Below are positions 18,764 through 27,042 of a stretch of DNA of 64,000 nucleotides, piece by piece (the stretch's first letter is position 1; every line of letters begins with the position of its first letter). The stretch is from NCBI GenBank assembly GCA_963707435.1, contig CAVPPF010000007.1, positions 310,001 through 374,000 of the forward strand, in the 5' to 3' direction. The notes below the pieces were generated by a model. The model saw nothing but the letters and a program-made list of their open reading frames with translations, made no database searches and had not been told where the DNA came from. The translations under genes and the position numbers were made by a program. The DNA comes from UBA4744 sp963707435. Lineage in GTDB: Bacteria > Actinomycetota > Acidimicrobiia > Spongiisociales > UBA4744.

Positions 18764-19585
18764 GTGCCAGCCCGGGATGCGGTCGACCACTCCGACCTGG
18801 TCTTCTTCGACGACTTTGGTTTGGGGTACCTGGATCGTACGAAGTGGAATGTGCGGACGACGGGCCATGTGGTCAACGACGAGCAGCAGGCCTACGTCGA
18901 TTCCACGGAGACGATCTATGTCGCCGACGGGTTGCCGGGAGCAGACGGCCCGGTGCTGGTGCTGCATCCGCGTTACCGTCCCGGATATGTAGCCGAAGAC
19001 GGACAACGGTTCGACTTCATCTCCGGACGGATCGACACCAGTCACCATTTCGGGTTCCGGTACGGCTCGGCGTCCGCCCGGATCCAGCTTCCCACCGGCG
19101 CGGGCGTCTGGCCGGCGTTCTGGGCAATGGGATATGGTCGCTGGCCCCAAACGGGCGAGATCGACATCATGGAGTACGTGGGTGAAGCCGACTGGGTGAG
19201 CAGTGCCGTCCACGGTCCCGGCTACTCAGGAGAAGGTGGCCTGGTCAACAAACTGTTCTTCCCGGACGGGTCCGACGCCACCGATTGGCACGTCTATACC
19301 GTCAATCGCGGACCCGACGAGATGACCTTCGAGGTCGATGGGGCCGTTGCCTACCGGGTCAGGCGCCCGATGACGGAATTCTTCGGCACCTGGCAGTTCG
19401 ACGACGAGAAGTTCCTGATTCTCAATTGTGCGCTCGGAGGGACGTACCCGTTCAAGACGAATGGGATCGATTCGCCCTACTACGGGATCGCGCAGGAGAC
19501 CGTCGACCAAATCAGGGACGACGAGGTGCGAGTCCTGATCGATTGGGTGAGCGTCGAGCCGGCGAGGACGGCAGAATCCCAGTGA
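18764..19585 (+). CDS. GH16 endo-beta-glucanase (laminarinase-like), no visible signal peptide
   Basis: A second GH16 enzyme of about 273 residues. It has FFDDFGLGYLDRTKWN, RYGSASARIQLPTG, GVWPAFWAMG, catalytic GEIDIMEYVG near residue 130 and ILNCALGGTYPF. The GTG at 18764 lies five bases after the preceding stop. The chain begins directly with the catalytic domain, so the enzyme appears cytoplasmic unless the start is misplaced or a frameshift hides a leader. Conserved tryptophans and the ExDxxE motif are intact. A division of labour with the lipoprotein GH16 (outside versus inside cutting) is inferred. Confidence 0.85.
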   Translation: MPARDAVDHSDLVFFDDFGLGYLDRTKWNVRTTGHVVNDEQQAYVDSTETIYVADGLPGADGPVLVLHPRYRPGYVAEDGQRFDFISGRIDTSHHFGFRYGSASARIQLPTGAGVWPAFWAMGYGRWPQTGEIDIMEYVGEADWVSSAVHGPGYSGEGGLVNKLFFPDGSDATDWHVYTVNRGPDEMTFEVDGAVAYRVRRPMTEFFGTWQFDDEKFLILNCALGGTYPFKTNGIDSPYYGIAQETVDQIRDDEVRVLIDWVSVEPARTAESQ

Positions 19586-19598
19586 AAGCGGAGGCGAG

Positions 19599-20489
19599 AT
19601 GAAGGCCGGTGTTCGAAAGGGCTCTCGCGGTGTCGAGGTTCTGGTGAACCTGCATGCCCGGCTTGGGGAAGGCCCGAGGTGGGATCATCGCAAGGGCCTG
19701 CTGGCCTGGGTCGACATCCTGGGCGGTCACGTGCACCTCACCGACCCGGCGAGTGGAGTCACCACCAGCATTCCGGTCGGCGGTGAGGTCGGAGCATTGG
19801 CCCTCTACGGCCACGAGGACTACCTGCTCGCGATCCGCAACGGGTTCGCCGTCCTGACGGATACCGAGCTTGGCGACTTCCAGGTGGTGTTCGACGAGCC
19901 GGGGCTGCGCATGAACGACGGAAGCTGCGACCCGGCCGGCAGGTTCGTCGCCGGGTCGATGGCACGCGACGCCCGTCCGGAGATGGGCTCCCTGTATCAG
20001 CGGGACGTCGACGGTTCGGTACGGACGTTGTTCGGCGGCGTCACCATCTCGAACGGTCTGGCCTGGTCGGCAGAGGGTGATCTGATGTACTACGTCGACA
20101 GCGGACTGCAGGCCATCGATGTGATGGACTACGACCTCGAGTCGGGAAGGACATCCCGAAGACGGCGTTGGGTGGACGTTCCTCCGGGCGACGGCACTCC
20201 CGACGGCATCGCCATCGACTCCGAGGACTGCCTGTGGGTGGCGCTCTGGGGTGGCGGCCGGGTGCGCAGATACTCACCGACCGGAATGGTGATTGCCGAG
20301 ATCGAGCTTCCGGTTCCCCAGGTTTCTGCGTGCGGTTTCGGGGGTTCCGATCTCGACCGGATGTTCGTCACGACCGCGACGGTTGGGAGAAGACCGGATG
20401 AGGCGGCGAGCCCTCTGGACGGGGCATTGTTCGTCGCCGATCCGGGCTGTCGAGGCGTGGAGTCGGTCATCGCAGGGGGGAGCGCATGA
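19599..20489 (+). CDS. SMP-30/gluconolactonase family protein
   Basis: A 296-residue six-bladed beta-propeller lactonase. Signatures are LGEGPRWDHRKGLLAWVD (metal-binding Glu), GLRMNDGSCDPAGRFVAGSM, GVTISNGLAWS and DGTPDGIAIDSEDCLWVALW, with the expected Asn and Asp metal ligands. It hydrolyses aldonolactones such as glucono-1,5-lactone to the free acid. Its place between a candidate glucose dehydrogenase and the KDPG aldolase/KDG kinase pair fits the lactonase step of the same pathway. Its last codons overlap the next gene (ATGA at 20486). Confidence 0.88.
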   Translation: MKAGVRKGSRGVEVLVNLHARLGEGPRWDHRKGLLAWVDILGGHVHLTDPASGVTTSIPVGGEVGALALYGHEDYLLAIRNGFAVLTDTELGDFQVVFDEPGLRMNDGSCDPAGRFVAGSMARDARPEMGSLYQRDVDGSVRTLFGGVTISNGLAWSAEGDLMYYVDSGLQAIDVMDYDLESGRTSRRRRWVDVPPGDGTPDGIAIDSEDCLWVALWGGGRVRRYSPTGMVIAEIELPVPQVSACGFGGSDLDRMFVTTATVGRRPDEAASPLDGALFVADPGCRGVESVIAGGSA

Positions 20490-21187
20490 CGCCGGGATCC
20501 TCGCTACCGGGCACCGCCGGGCACGATGCGCTGGATGCGATACGTTCGGGCGGCCTCGTACCCCTGTATTCCAGTCCCGATGTTGACGATCTGTACCGTG
20601 TGGCGGAAGCCCTCGTGTCGGCAGGAATCTTCGTGATGGAGGTCACGCTTCGCGCTCCGGGAACACTCGAAGCCCTTGGCCCGCTGGTACAGCGCGTTGC
20701 ATCAGGGGGCTTGCCGCTGATGGTGGGTGCGGGAACCGTCCTGGATGCAGCGGCCGCCGAGGCCGCAATCCGCGCCGGCGCCCGGTTCATCTTCTCTCCG
20801 ATCGTGGATCCGGCGGTTGCGGCCCGCTGCAGAGCGGACGAGATCGCCTGGATTCCCGGGTGTGCCACGCCGACGGAGGTCCACACCGCAATGACGCTGG
20901 GCTGCGTCGCGGTCAAGCTCTTTCCCGCCGACGCCATCGGTGGGCCGGGCTTCCTGCGGTCGATCCGGTCGGTGTTCCCCGGTGTCCGGGCGATCCCGTC
21001 GGGAGGTATCGGGCCGGCCCCGGATGTGATCGAAGCATGGTTCCGGGCCGGCGCCATCGCAGTGGCAATGGGATCGGAGCTATTCCCCGGCCGCACGGCC
21101 ACCGGCGACGACCCGACGGAGCTGCAACGGAGGTTGGCCTCGGCGGTTTCCGCCGTGGCCGCGGCGAGAGAGAGGCTGACCACATGA
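20486..21187 (+). CDS. eda: KDPG aldolase (2-keto-3-deoxy-6-phosphogluconate aldolase)
   Basis: Class I aldolase splitting KDPG to pyruvate and glyceraldehyde 3-phosphate. The 233-residue chain has VMEVTLR (catalytic Glu), GAGTVLDAAAA, WIPGCATPTEV, CVAVKLFPADAIGG (Schiff-base Lys) and AIPSGGIGP (phosphate loop). It is somewhat longer than the usual 205-215 residues because of an N-terminal extension. The ATG overlaps the preceding stop and its own stop overlaps the kinase start, so the three genes are tightly coupled. A 2-keto-4-hydroxyglutarate or KDPGal aldolase cannot be excluded. Confidence 0.9.
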   Translation: MTPGSSLPGTAGHDALDAIRSGGLVPLYSSPDVDDLYRVAEALVSAGIFVMEVTLRAPGTLEALGPLVQRVASGGLPLMVGAGTVLDAAAAEAAIRAGARFIFSPIVDPAVAARCRADEIAWIPGCATPTEVHTAMTLGCVAVKLFPADAIGGPGFLRSIRSVFPGVRAIPSGGIGPAPDVIEAWFRAGAIAVAMGSELFPGRTATGDDPTELQRRLASAVSAVAAARERLTT

Positions 21188-22272
21188 CGATCAATCTGCT
21201 ACCCGCCGACGACGTCACGTGGGATTGTGTTGCGCTGGGCGAGGTGATGCTGCGGTTGGACCCCGGATGGAGCCGGGTCAGAACCGCCCGATCCTTTCAG
21301 GTCTCGGAGGGAGGCGGCGAATACAACGTCGCACGGGCGATGTCCAAGGTCTTCGATCTACGATCGGCGGTGGTCACCGCTCTGGTCGACAATGAGGTCG
21401 GCCATCTGGCTGAGGACCTGATCATGACGGGCGGCGTCGGTCTGGACCACGTGGTGTGGGTGCCGTTCGACGGTCTCGGGTTCACGAGGGTCGGTCTCAA
21501 CTTCACCGAGAAAGGTTTCGGGATCCGCCCGCCCCGCGGGGTCTCCGACCGGGCAAACAGCGCAGCGTCGAAGCTGGGCCCGGGAGACGTTTCGTGGTCG
21601 CGGCTTCTGGTCGAGGAACGGGTCCGGTGGTTGCATACCGGCGGTATCTTTGCCGGGTTGTCGGATTCCTGTGCCGAGCTCGCCCTTGAAGGTATGCGAG
21701 CCGCCCGCGACGCGGGAACGATCGTCTCGTACGATGTCAACCACCGCCGGTCCCTCTGGGGCGTGCCGGGACGCAATCCGGTCGCGGTGAACCGCCGTTT
21801 GTTGAACAACGTCGACGTCGTCTTCGGGAGTGTTGAGGACTACCGGACGGGGCTTGGCTTCGAGTTGGAAGAATGTCCCGTCGAGGCGTGGGTCGACGAA
21901 CCGGTGAGGTTCGCCGCCCTGTCGCGGGCCGTCATCAATCGCTTCCCGCAGGTGCAGGTGGTGGCCATGACACTTCGCGATTCGCGGACATCCGGACGGA
22001 ACGATTGGGGAGGCTTGATCTTCGCAGATGGAACCGTACATGCAGCTCGGTTGCGGCGGGACCTGGAGATCTACGACCGGGTCGGGGGCGGCGATGGATT
22101 CGTTTCCGGGGTGATCTGGAGCCTCATGGACGGCAGGTCCCCATCGGAAGCGGTGGAGGTCGGCGTTGCCCACGGAGCGCTCACGATGACGACACCCGGG
22201 GATACGTCGATGGTGACCCGGGACGAAGTGCTGCGAGCCGTCACTGCCACCGACGCCAGGGCGGAACGATAG
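21184..22272 (+). CDS. kdgK: 2-keto-3-deoxygluconate kinase (PfkB family)
   Basis: Sugar kinase of the ribokinase/PfkB family, 362 residues. Motifs are CVALGEVMLRLDPG, FQVSEGGGEYNVARAMSK, SYDVNHRRSLW, DVVFGSVEDYR and the C-terminal YDRVGGGDGFVSGVIWS, which carries the catalytic Asp. The D-V-N-H-R-R segment after a beta strand is typical of KDG kinases (D.N.R..LW). It converts KDG to KDPG for the aldolase immediately upstream. The ATG at 21184 overlaps the aldolase stop. Confidence 0.87.
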   Translation: MTINLLPADDVTWDCVALGEVMLRLDPGWSRVRTARSFQVSEGGGEYNVARAMSKVFDLRSAVVTALVDNEVGHLAEDLIMTGGVGLDHVVWVPFDGLGFTRVGLNFTEKGFGIRPPRGVSDRANSAASKLGPGDVSWSRLLVEERVRWLHTGGIFAGLSDSCAELALEGMRAARDAGTIVSYDVNHRRSLWGVPGRNPVAVNRRLLNNVDVVFGSVEDYRTGLGFELEECPVEAWVDEPVRFAALSRAVINRFPQVQVVAMTLRDSRTSGRNDWGGLIFADGTVHAARLRRDLEIYDRVGGGDGFVSGVIWSLMDGRSPSEAVEVGVAHGALTMTTPGDTSMVTRDEVLRAVTATDARAER

Positions 22273-22350
22273 GGCCGGATCGGGCGCATCGGTGAACCTG
22301 CTCGAGTGTGGCCCGACCGGTGAGCCGCCGGGCAGCACCGACGCCACCTG

Positions 22351-22719
22351 CTACTTGGTCTTCCTGGTTGGCTTCGGGGCCAGCGTGCCGATCCACTCGT
22401 ACGACTGGTCGAACCAAACCGCCAGCTCATTGGTGTTTTCGAGGAGCGTTGCCGGAATCGACACATAGCCGCGCATCACGCTTCCGTACTGCATGACGGG
22501 GCCGCTCTCGTAGGTTGCCCGGAACTCTTCACCGAGTTCTTCGGAAAGCCGTAGCGCCATGGCGCCTGCTCCGTCGAGGAAGCTGAACATGTGCCCGTTG
22601 CGGGATGTGTAGGGGTTTCGGGCACCTTTCACTACTGCGTCACCGGACCCGGCCTCGACCAGCGCCGTGTAGCGCTCGAGCGCCTCCGCGGGTCCCCGGT
22701 AGTCGGATCCCCCGGGCAC
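22351..22719 (-). CDS. TfoX/Sxy-like small protein
   Basis: A 122-residue protein resembling TfoX N-terminal-domain proteins: VVKGARNPYTSRNGHMFSFL, LALRL-like MALRLSEELGEEF, MQYGSVMRGYVSIP, and a tail WFDQSYEWIGTLAPKPT. It begins with GTG three bases after the stop of the YCII gene on the same strand, so the two are probably co-transcribed. In most bacteria such proteins have no proven link to competence. Confidence 0.68.
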   Translation of the reverse strand: MPGGSDYRGPAEALERYTALVEAGSGDAVVKGARNPYTSRNGHMFSFLDGAGAMALRLSEELGEEFRATYESGPVMQYGSVMRGYVSIPATLLENTNELAVWFDQSYEWIGTLAPKPTRKTK

Positions 22720-22722
22720 CGT

Positions 22723-23052
22723 CTACTCGGCTGGGGACATATCGAAGCAGGTGTACACCTGGACCTGTCCGCCGTGGGTCAGGTGCGGATGGTCCTCGCA
22801 GGCGGCCGCCGCAGCGTCGAGTGAATCGGCCTCGATCACGGTGTATCCGGTCGCCGGGGTGTCTCCGAGCGGACCGTCCTGAATGCCGCTGCCCGTCAGG
22901 TGCTTCGATGCTGCAAACGGAGCGCCACCATCGACAATGGCGGCACCCATCTTGCCGTACCAGGCATCCCAGTCCGCCATGATCTGCTGCTGATCCTCCG
23001 GGTCGGCTTGCATGCCCATGCCGCCGGAATAGATCACCATGTATTTGGCCAT
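22723..23052 (-). CDS. YCII-related protein
   Basis: A 109-residue ferredoxin-fold protein of the YCII family, starting MAKYMVIYSGGMGMQADPE and containing DWDAWYGKMGAAIVDGGAPF and GYTVIEADSLDAAAAACEDHP. The ATG at 23052 is preferred over an in-frame upstream start because AAGGAGGAG precedes it. The family includes putative dehydratases and sigma-factor-associated proteins. No specific function can be assigned. Confidence 0.78.
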   Translation of the reverse strand: MAKYMVIYSGGMGMQADPEDQQQIMADWDAWYGKMGAAIVDGGAPFAASKHLTGSGIQDGPLGDTPATGYTVIEADSLDAAAAACEDHPHLTHGGQVQVYTCFDMSPAE

Positions 23053-23255
23053 ACGCTCCTCCTTGAGATCCGATGACAGTAGGGTGCACCGGTCGGGCAA
23101 TCAAGCGCGTTTGTGAAACCCGCGAACCCGGCCTTCAAATGCCGATAGAACGACGGTCCCAACACGCTAGATTGATCCCCCGGCCGTTACCGCGTGGGCC
23201 CCGCGAGGACGGGCAATTGGTCGGCGCCGGTGGCCGGTCTCGGGAGAAATTGCCC

Positions 23256-23567
23256 ATGGCGGACGAAGCAATCTTCGAATTCACGGCCGAACTGTGGCTC
23301 TATCCCGGCGAGGCCGGATGGCACTTCGTCACCCTCCCCAACGACGTCGCCGACGATATCGATGACGCCGTCGGGGAACGAGCGGGCTTCGGGTCGATCC
23401 CGGTGGAAGTCACGATTGGCACCAGCACCTGGAAGACGTCGCTGTTCCCGGACAAAGGGGCGGGCTCGTTCGTGTTGCCGGTCAAGAAAGACATCAGGGC
23501 GAAGGAACAGTTGGACGTCGATGCCGTTGTCGCGGTTCGTCTTCGTCACGATGCAACCAGGGCGTAG
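23256..23567 (+). CDS. DUF1905 domain protein
   Basis: A 103-residue protein made of one DUF1905 domain: FEFTAELWLYPGEAGWHFVTLP, GFGSIPVEVTIGTSTWKTSLFP and GSFVLPVKKDIRAKE. The ATG at 23256 begins right at the domain; longer in-frame starts upstream have no homology. DUF1905 is a small beta-barrel of unknown function. The 211 bases after it (23568-23778) hold nothing I recognise. Confidence 0.78.
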   Translation: MADEAIFEFTAELWLYPGEAGWHFVTLPNDVADDIDDAVGERAGFGSIPVEVTIGTSTWKTSLFPDKGAGSFVLPVKKDIRAKEQLDVDAVVAVRLRHDATRA

Positions 23568-23778
23568 GAACCGGTGACGCGGAATGTCGCACGAGACCGG
23601 GGGAGCAGGTCCTGGCCGTTAGAGACCAAAGACCCTACGCGTAAGGGTGAAGTCGCGGGACAATTCCGACGAACTAATACAGAACCAACACGCCACAAAC
23701 CAACGTTCGCCACCACGGCCTGGTAGGAAACAGGAACGAGTGCAACATCGGGGCGCGGCGTGCTCAAGGGAGGAACCC

Positions 23779-23883
23779 ATGGTCGCCGTTCGCAAAGTCA
23801 TGAAAGCCACACTGCTCGCCGCCTACTTCGGTCTCTTCGCCATGCTGATGGTGGCGGCCGGAGACTACGTCCTGCACGGCTGA
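23779..23883 (+). CDS. Small single-pass membrane protein, 34 residues
   Basis: The ATG at 23779 is preceded by AAGGGAGG, a strong ribosome binding site. The peptide has a basic start (MVAVRKVMK) and one membrane helix (about 11-30), ends YVLHG, and is followed 20 bases later by a strong hairpin. The tidy unit of ribosome binding site, ORF and terminator suggests a real small gene with its own transcript. Function unknown. Confidence 0.6.
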   Translation: MVAVRKVMKATLLAAYFGLFAMLMVAAGDYVLHG

Positions 23884-23903
23884 GCCGGCTCCTGTGAACA
23901 TCC

Positions 23904-23929
23904 GAAGCCCCCGCTACGGCGGGGGCTTC
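23904..23929 (+). terminator. Strong hairpin after the 34-residue membrane protein
   Basis: Perfect 11-base inverted repeat GAAGCCCCCGC / GCGGGGGCTTC around a TACG tetraloop. Only short T stretches follow. It also lies between two convergent genes, so it may stop transcription from both sides. Confidence 0.75.
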
Positions 23930-23963
23930 GTTCCGCTGGGATCGCAGCCCGGCCCCGGTGTCC

Positions 23964-24311
23964 TCAGCGCTGTACGAGACCGAACACGTTTCCATCGAGA
24001 TCGTAGAGCGAGGCCAGGACGTCTCCCATGGGCTTGAGCTCGGGCGAGTATCGAACTGTGGCGCCCAGGGCGACGAACCGTTCGTACGCCTCGTCGAGGT
24101 CGTCGACATCAAACCAGACCGTCGGCCCGGCGCTGCCGGTTCGGGTCGCGTCGGCCTGGTCGAACCCGAGGTACACGCCACCGTCGAGTGCAAACCCGAT
24201 GTGGCCTTCACTCCGATGTTGTGCCTCGGCGACGTTGAGTCCTCGCCGGTAGAACTCGGCGAGCTCAGCCATACGCCCCGTGAAGTAGATGATCGTGTCG
24301 CAGCCGGCCAT
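23964..24311 (-). CDS. VOC (glyoxalase/bleomycin-resistance) family protein
   Basis: A 115-residue vicinal-oxygen-chelate protein. It starts MAGCDTIIYFTGRMAELAEF, has IGFALDGGVYLGFD in the middle and the typical second half VWFDVDDLDEAYERFVALG with YDLDGNVFGLVQ at the end. The C-terminal metal-ligand position is occupied by Asn (DGNVFGL), where many members have Glu nearby. Whether it binds metal or substrate is unknown. Confidence 0.82.
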   Translation of the reverse strand: MAGCDTIIYFTGRMAELAEFYRRGLNVAEAQHRSEGHIGFALDGGVYLGFDQADATRTGSAGPTVWFDVDDLDEAYERFVALGATVRYSPELKPMGDVLASLYDLDGNVFGLVQR

Positions 24312-24340
24312 GTCCTCAACCTACCGGCAGGGAGTCGGCC

Positions 24341-24379
24341 TTGACGGTATGACATCAATATGACATCATCGTGATGTCA
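24341..24379 (+). promoter_or_regulatory. Promoter and operator array upstream of the ABC exporter
   Basis: TTGACG (24341-24346) and CATCAT (24364-24369) form a -35/-10 pair with a 17-base spacer. Three TGACATCA half-sites occur at exact 11-base steps: 24350-24357 and 24361-24368 direct, and 24372-24379 inverted (TGATGTCA). The last two make the perfect palindrome TGACATCATCGTGATGTCA. The array covers the -10 box and the expected transcription start, so a bound dimeric repressor would block initiation. No regulator gene is adjacent. Confidence 0.7.
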
Positions 24380-24394
24380 CACGGGAAGGACGGC

Positions 24395-25387
24395 ATGAGG
24401 GGTAGCACGGAGCAGGGGGTCCTTGCGGACGAAGTCCGCACGGACACGGATTGGACCTTCTTCGCCAGGGATGTGACGAAGACTTTCGGGGCGTTGCACG
24501 CAAACGATGGGATCACGCTGCAGATACGGCCCGGCGAGGTGTACGGGCTGCTCGGGCCAAACGGCGCCGGGAAAACCACCCTCGTCAAGCAGATCATCGG
24601 ATTGCTCAAGCCGACTTCCGGACAACTGACACTCGGGCCCTACGATCTCGTCGAGGATCCGGACGCCGCCCGGCAACTCTGCTCCTACCTCCCGCAAGCG
24701 CAAATGCCGATCGACTCGTTCAAGGCCCGCGACGTGATCCGGCTGACCGGGATGATCCGGGGCGGGGATCGGGCCGCGGTGGCCGTCCGCACCGATGAGA
24801 TGATCGAGGCGCTGGACATCGGTGAGTGGGCGGACACGATGGGATTGAAGCTGTCCGGTGGCGTCAGGCGTCTGGTCGGTTTCACCATGGTGAGCGTGTG
24901 GCCCGGACGGGTTGTGATTCTCGATGAACCAACCAACGACATCGATCCGCGGCGGCGCCGGCTGCTCTGGGAACAGGTCAGGCGTCTGGGCGATGAGGGA
25001 TCGGCGGTGCTGCTGGTCACCCACAACGTGCTCGAGGCCGAGAAGTCGGTCGACCGGCTGGCCATCATCAACGACGGGCGGCTCATCGCCGAGGGCACCC
25101 CATCGTCGCTCAAGGCGGAGGACCGGGGGCGTTTGCGGCTGCAGTTGATGATGGTGCCGGGCCGCCCCACTCCCGACATGCCGGATTTCGTTGAGCATCA
25201 CACCCGGGTGGGCAACAACGTGATGAATGTGATCGGCGAGGCCGACGCAACCGCCGGGATCCGCTGGGCCCAGGGGCTGATGGCGCAGGGCGTCGCGGAA
25301 GAATACGCCCTGGCGGCTACGACCCTGGAGGACGTGTACATCCGGCTCACCGGACATACGTCCGGTAACGGGGACGATGCGCCGTGA
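24395..25387 (+). CDS. ABC exporter ATPase subunit
   Basis: Cytoplasmic ATPase of an ABC-2/CcmA-type exporter, 330 residues. Walker A GPNGAGKTT, signature LSGGV, Walker B VVILDEPTNDIDP and the His switch VTHNVLE are all present. A C-terminal extension follows the nucleotide-binding domain, ending in LEDVYIRLTG, as in drug or polyketide exporters. ATG 24395, preceded by GGAAGGA, is preferred over the GTG at 24371, which lies inside the operator palindrome. The stop overlaps the GTG of the first permease. Confidence 0.87.
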   Translation: MRGSTEQGVLADEVRTDTDWTFFARDVTKTFGALHANDGITLQIRPGEVYGLLGPNGAGKTTLVKQIIGLLKPTSGQLTLGPYDLVEDPDAARQLCSYLPQAQMPIDSFKARDVIRLTGMIRGGDRAAVAVRTDEMIEALDIGEWADTMGLKLSGGVRRLVGFTMVSVWPGRVVILDEPTNDIDPRRRRLLWEQVRRLGDEGSAVLLVTHNVLEAEKSVDRLAIINDGRLIAEGTPSSLKAEDRGRLRLQLMMVPGRPTPDMPDFVEHHTRVGNNVMNVIGEADATAGIRWAQGLMAQGVAEEYALAATTLEDVYIRLTGHTSGNGDDAP

Positions 25388-26175
25388 CATCGGTTGCAGC
25401 TATCGGCGCTGTTGCCCGCCCGGTCCGGACGGGGGCCGGGCACTGGCTGCGCGCCTACCGGATGATGACCCGTTGGGAGCTCACCAGCTTGCGGATCCTC
25501 CTCCCGTTGATCGTTGCGCTCCAGATGGTGATCGGAGGCGGTTTCGCTCTCGGAATCGGCCTCTTCTTCGATGAGATGCCCGCCCGCAATGCCCTCTTCC
25601 TGGCAACCGGAGTGGCGGTCGTGACGTTGATCACCGTTGGAATGGTCCTCGGGCCACAGCTGGTGGGGAACCACAAGACCGCCGGCACCTACGATTTCCT
25701 GTGGTCGCTGCCGGTCCCTCGCACCAGCCAGGCAGCTGCCTGGCTCACCGTCAACTCGATCATTGCCGTTCCGGGCATGGTGGCGGCGCTCACGATCGCC
25801 GGATGGCGGTACGACCTTGCATGGCAGATCACTCCGGCGATTGTTCCGGCCGTGCTCCTCACCATCGGCACCGCCACCTTGATTGGCTACGCGTTCGCCC
25901 ACGCAATCCCCAAACCGATGGTCACCCAGATGATCACCCAATTGCTGATCTTCATGATTCTCGGCTTCTCGCCCATCAACTTCCCACCCGAAAACCTGCC
26001 CGGCTGGCTGGCGGCCGCAAACGAGTGGTTGCCTTTTCAGCACATGGCGGCGGTGATCCGGGCAGCGCTCACCGACGGCCTGGTGGACCATGTGGGCACC
26101 TCGTACGCGATCCTCGCGGTGTACACCGTGATCTCGGCCGTGGTGGCCGCACGGGTGATTGGCAGGAGGGACTGA
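25384..26175 (+). CDS. ABC-2 type exporter permease A
   Basis: A membrane protein of 263 residues with about six hydrophobic segments, beginning after a cytoplasmic WELTSLRILL helix. It shares the pattern TAGTYDFLWSLPVPR, APENLPGW-like FPPENLPGWLAAANEWLPFQHM and VIRAALTDG with the next gene, so the two are paralogues and probably form a heterodimeric channel. The GTG start overlaps the ATPase stop. The substrate is unknown. Confidence 0.83.
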   Translation: MTSVAAIGAVARPVRTGAGHWLRAYRMMTRWELTSLRILLPLIVALQMVIGGGFALGIGLFFDEMPARNALFLATGVAVVTLITVGMVLGPQLVGNHKTAGTYDFLWSLPVPRTSQAAAWLTVNSIIAVPGMVAALTIAGWRYDLAWQITPAIVPAVLLTIGTATLIGYAFAHAIPKPMVTQMITQLLIFMILGFSPINFPPENLPGWLAAANEWLPFQHMAAVIRAALTDGLVDHVGTSYAILAVYTVISAVVAARVIGRRD

Positions 26176-26984
26176 TGGCCGCCCAGGACTTCGCCCTGCC
26201 CGCGACCGGCCCGTCCGCCGGCTCTTCGACGGTGACCACGGGAGTGCGCCGCTGGTTGCGGAGCTACGCCATGATGCTGCGGTTCGACGCACGCGGCCTC
26301 GGACAATGGCTGGTCTTCGGACTCGTGATCCAGGTCTTGATGGGCGCCGGCATGGCGATCATGTACGGGTTCTATCTCGGTGACGTTCCACCCGAGGTCG
26401 GCACCTTCATGGCCGGCGGGGTCCCGGCGATCGCGCTCATTCCGATCGGGTTCGTCATGGTTCCCCAAATGGTTGCCCAGCAGCGCATTGCCCAGACCTA
26501 CGATTTCCTCTGGTCCTTGCCAATCCCCAGGCTGGCGGCGGCGGCCTCGACCTTTACCGTCTTCACCTTGATGGCTCTCCCCGGCGTAGCCATCGCCCTC
26601 GGCGTGGGAGCCTGGAACTACGGCGTACCGCTGAGCGTGTCACCCATGATCGTCCCGGCCATCCTGTTGACGTCACTCATGACCACATCCGTTGGTTTCG
26701 GGATGGCCCACGGAGTGAAGAACCCGGTCGTCATCAACTTTCTCTCCAATATGACCGTGTTCTTCGTTCTGCTGTTTTCACCGATCGTGGTTCCCATCGC
26801 CCAGTTCCCGGACTGGCTGGCTTCGATTCACCGGGTCCTGCCCTTCTATCACATGGCCCAGGTGATTCGAGACGCACTGACGACCGGGTTCGTGGCCAAC
26901 GCGGCGTTGAGCTATGCCGTCGTTGCGGCCTGGACGCTGGGGGGTTGGGCCGTCACCGGCTGGGTCGTTGGTCGGCGCGGCTGA
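26175..26984 (+). CDS. ABC-2 type exporter permease B
   Basis: A 269-residue paralogue of the preceding permease: AQTYDFLWSLPIPRLA, a PIAQFPDWLASIHRVLPFYHM segment and VIRDALTTGF occur at the same relative places. Six or so membrane helices. The ATG shares its A with the previous TGA. A pair of related permeases with one ATPase is the layout of heterodimeric ABC-2 exporters. Confidence 0.83.
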   Translation: MAAQDFALPATGPSAGSSTVTTGVRRWLRSYAMMLRFDARGLGQWLVFGLVIQVLMGAGMAIMYGFYLGDVPPEVGTFMAGGVPAIALIPIGFVMVPQMVAQQRIAQTYDFLWSLPIPRLAAAASTFTVFTLMALPGVAIALGVGAWNYGVPLSVSPMIVPAILLTSLMTTSVGFGMAHGVKNPVVINFLSNMTVFFVLLFSPIVVPIAQFPDWLASIHRVLPFYHMAQVIRDALTTGFVANAALSYAVVAAWTLGGWAVTGWVVGRRG

Positions 26985-27042
26985 GGGGTTGCCGCGCGGC
27001 CGGTACCATCGGGGTCAACCCAACCTGGAGTAACGCTTGACC

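Noticed and set aside
27037..27042. TTG as the pncB start
   Set aside because: Spacing to GGAG is good, but ATG six bases later is the stronger codon and the family starts there. The evidence does not decide, and only two residues change.
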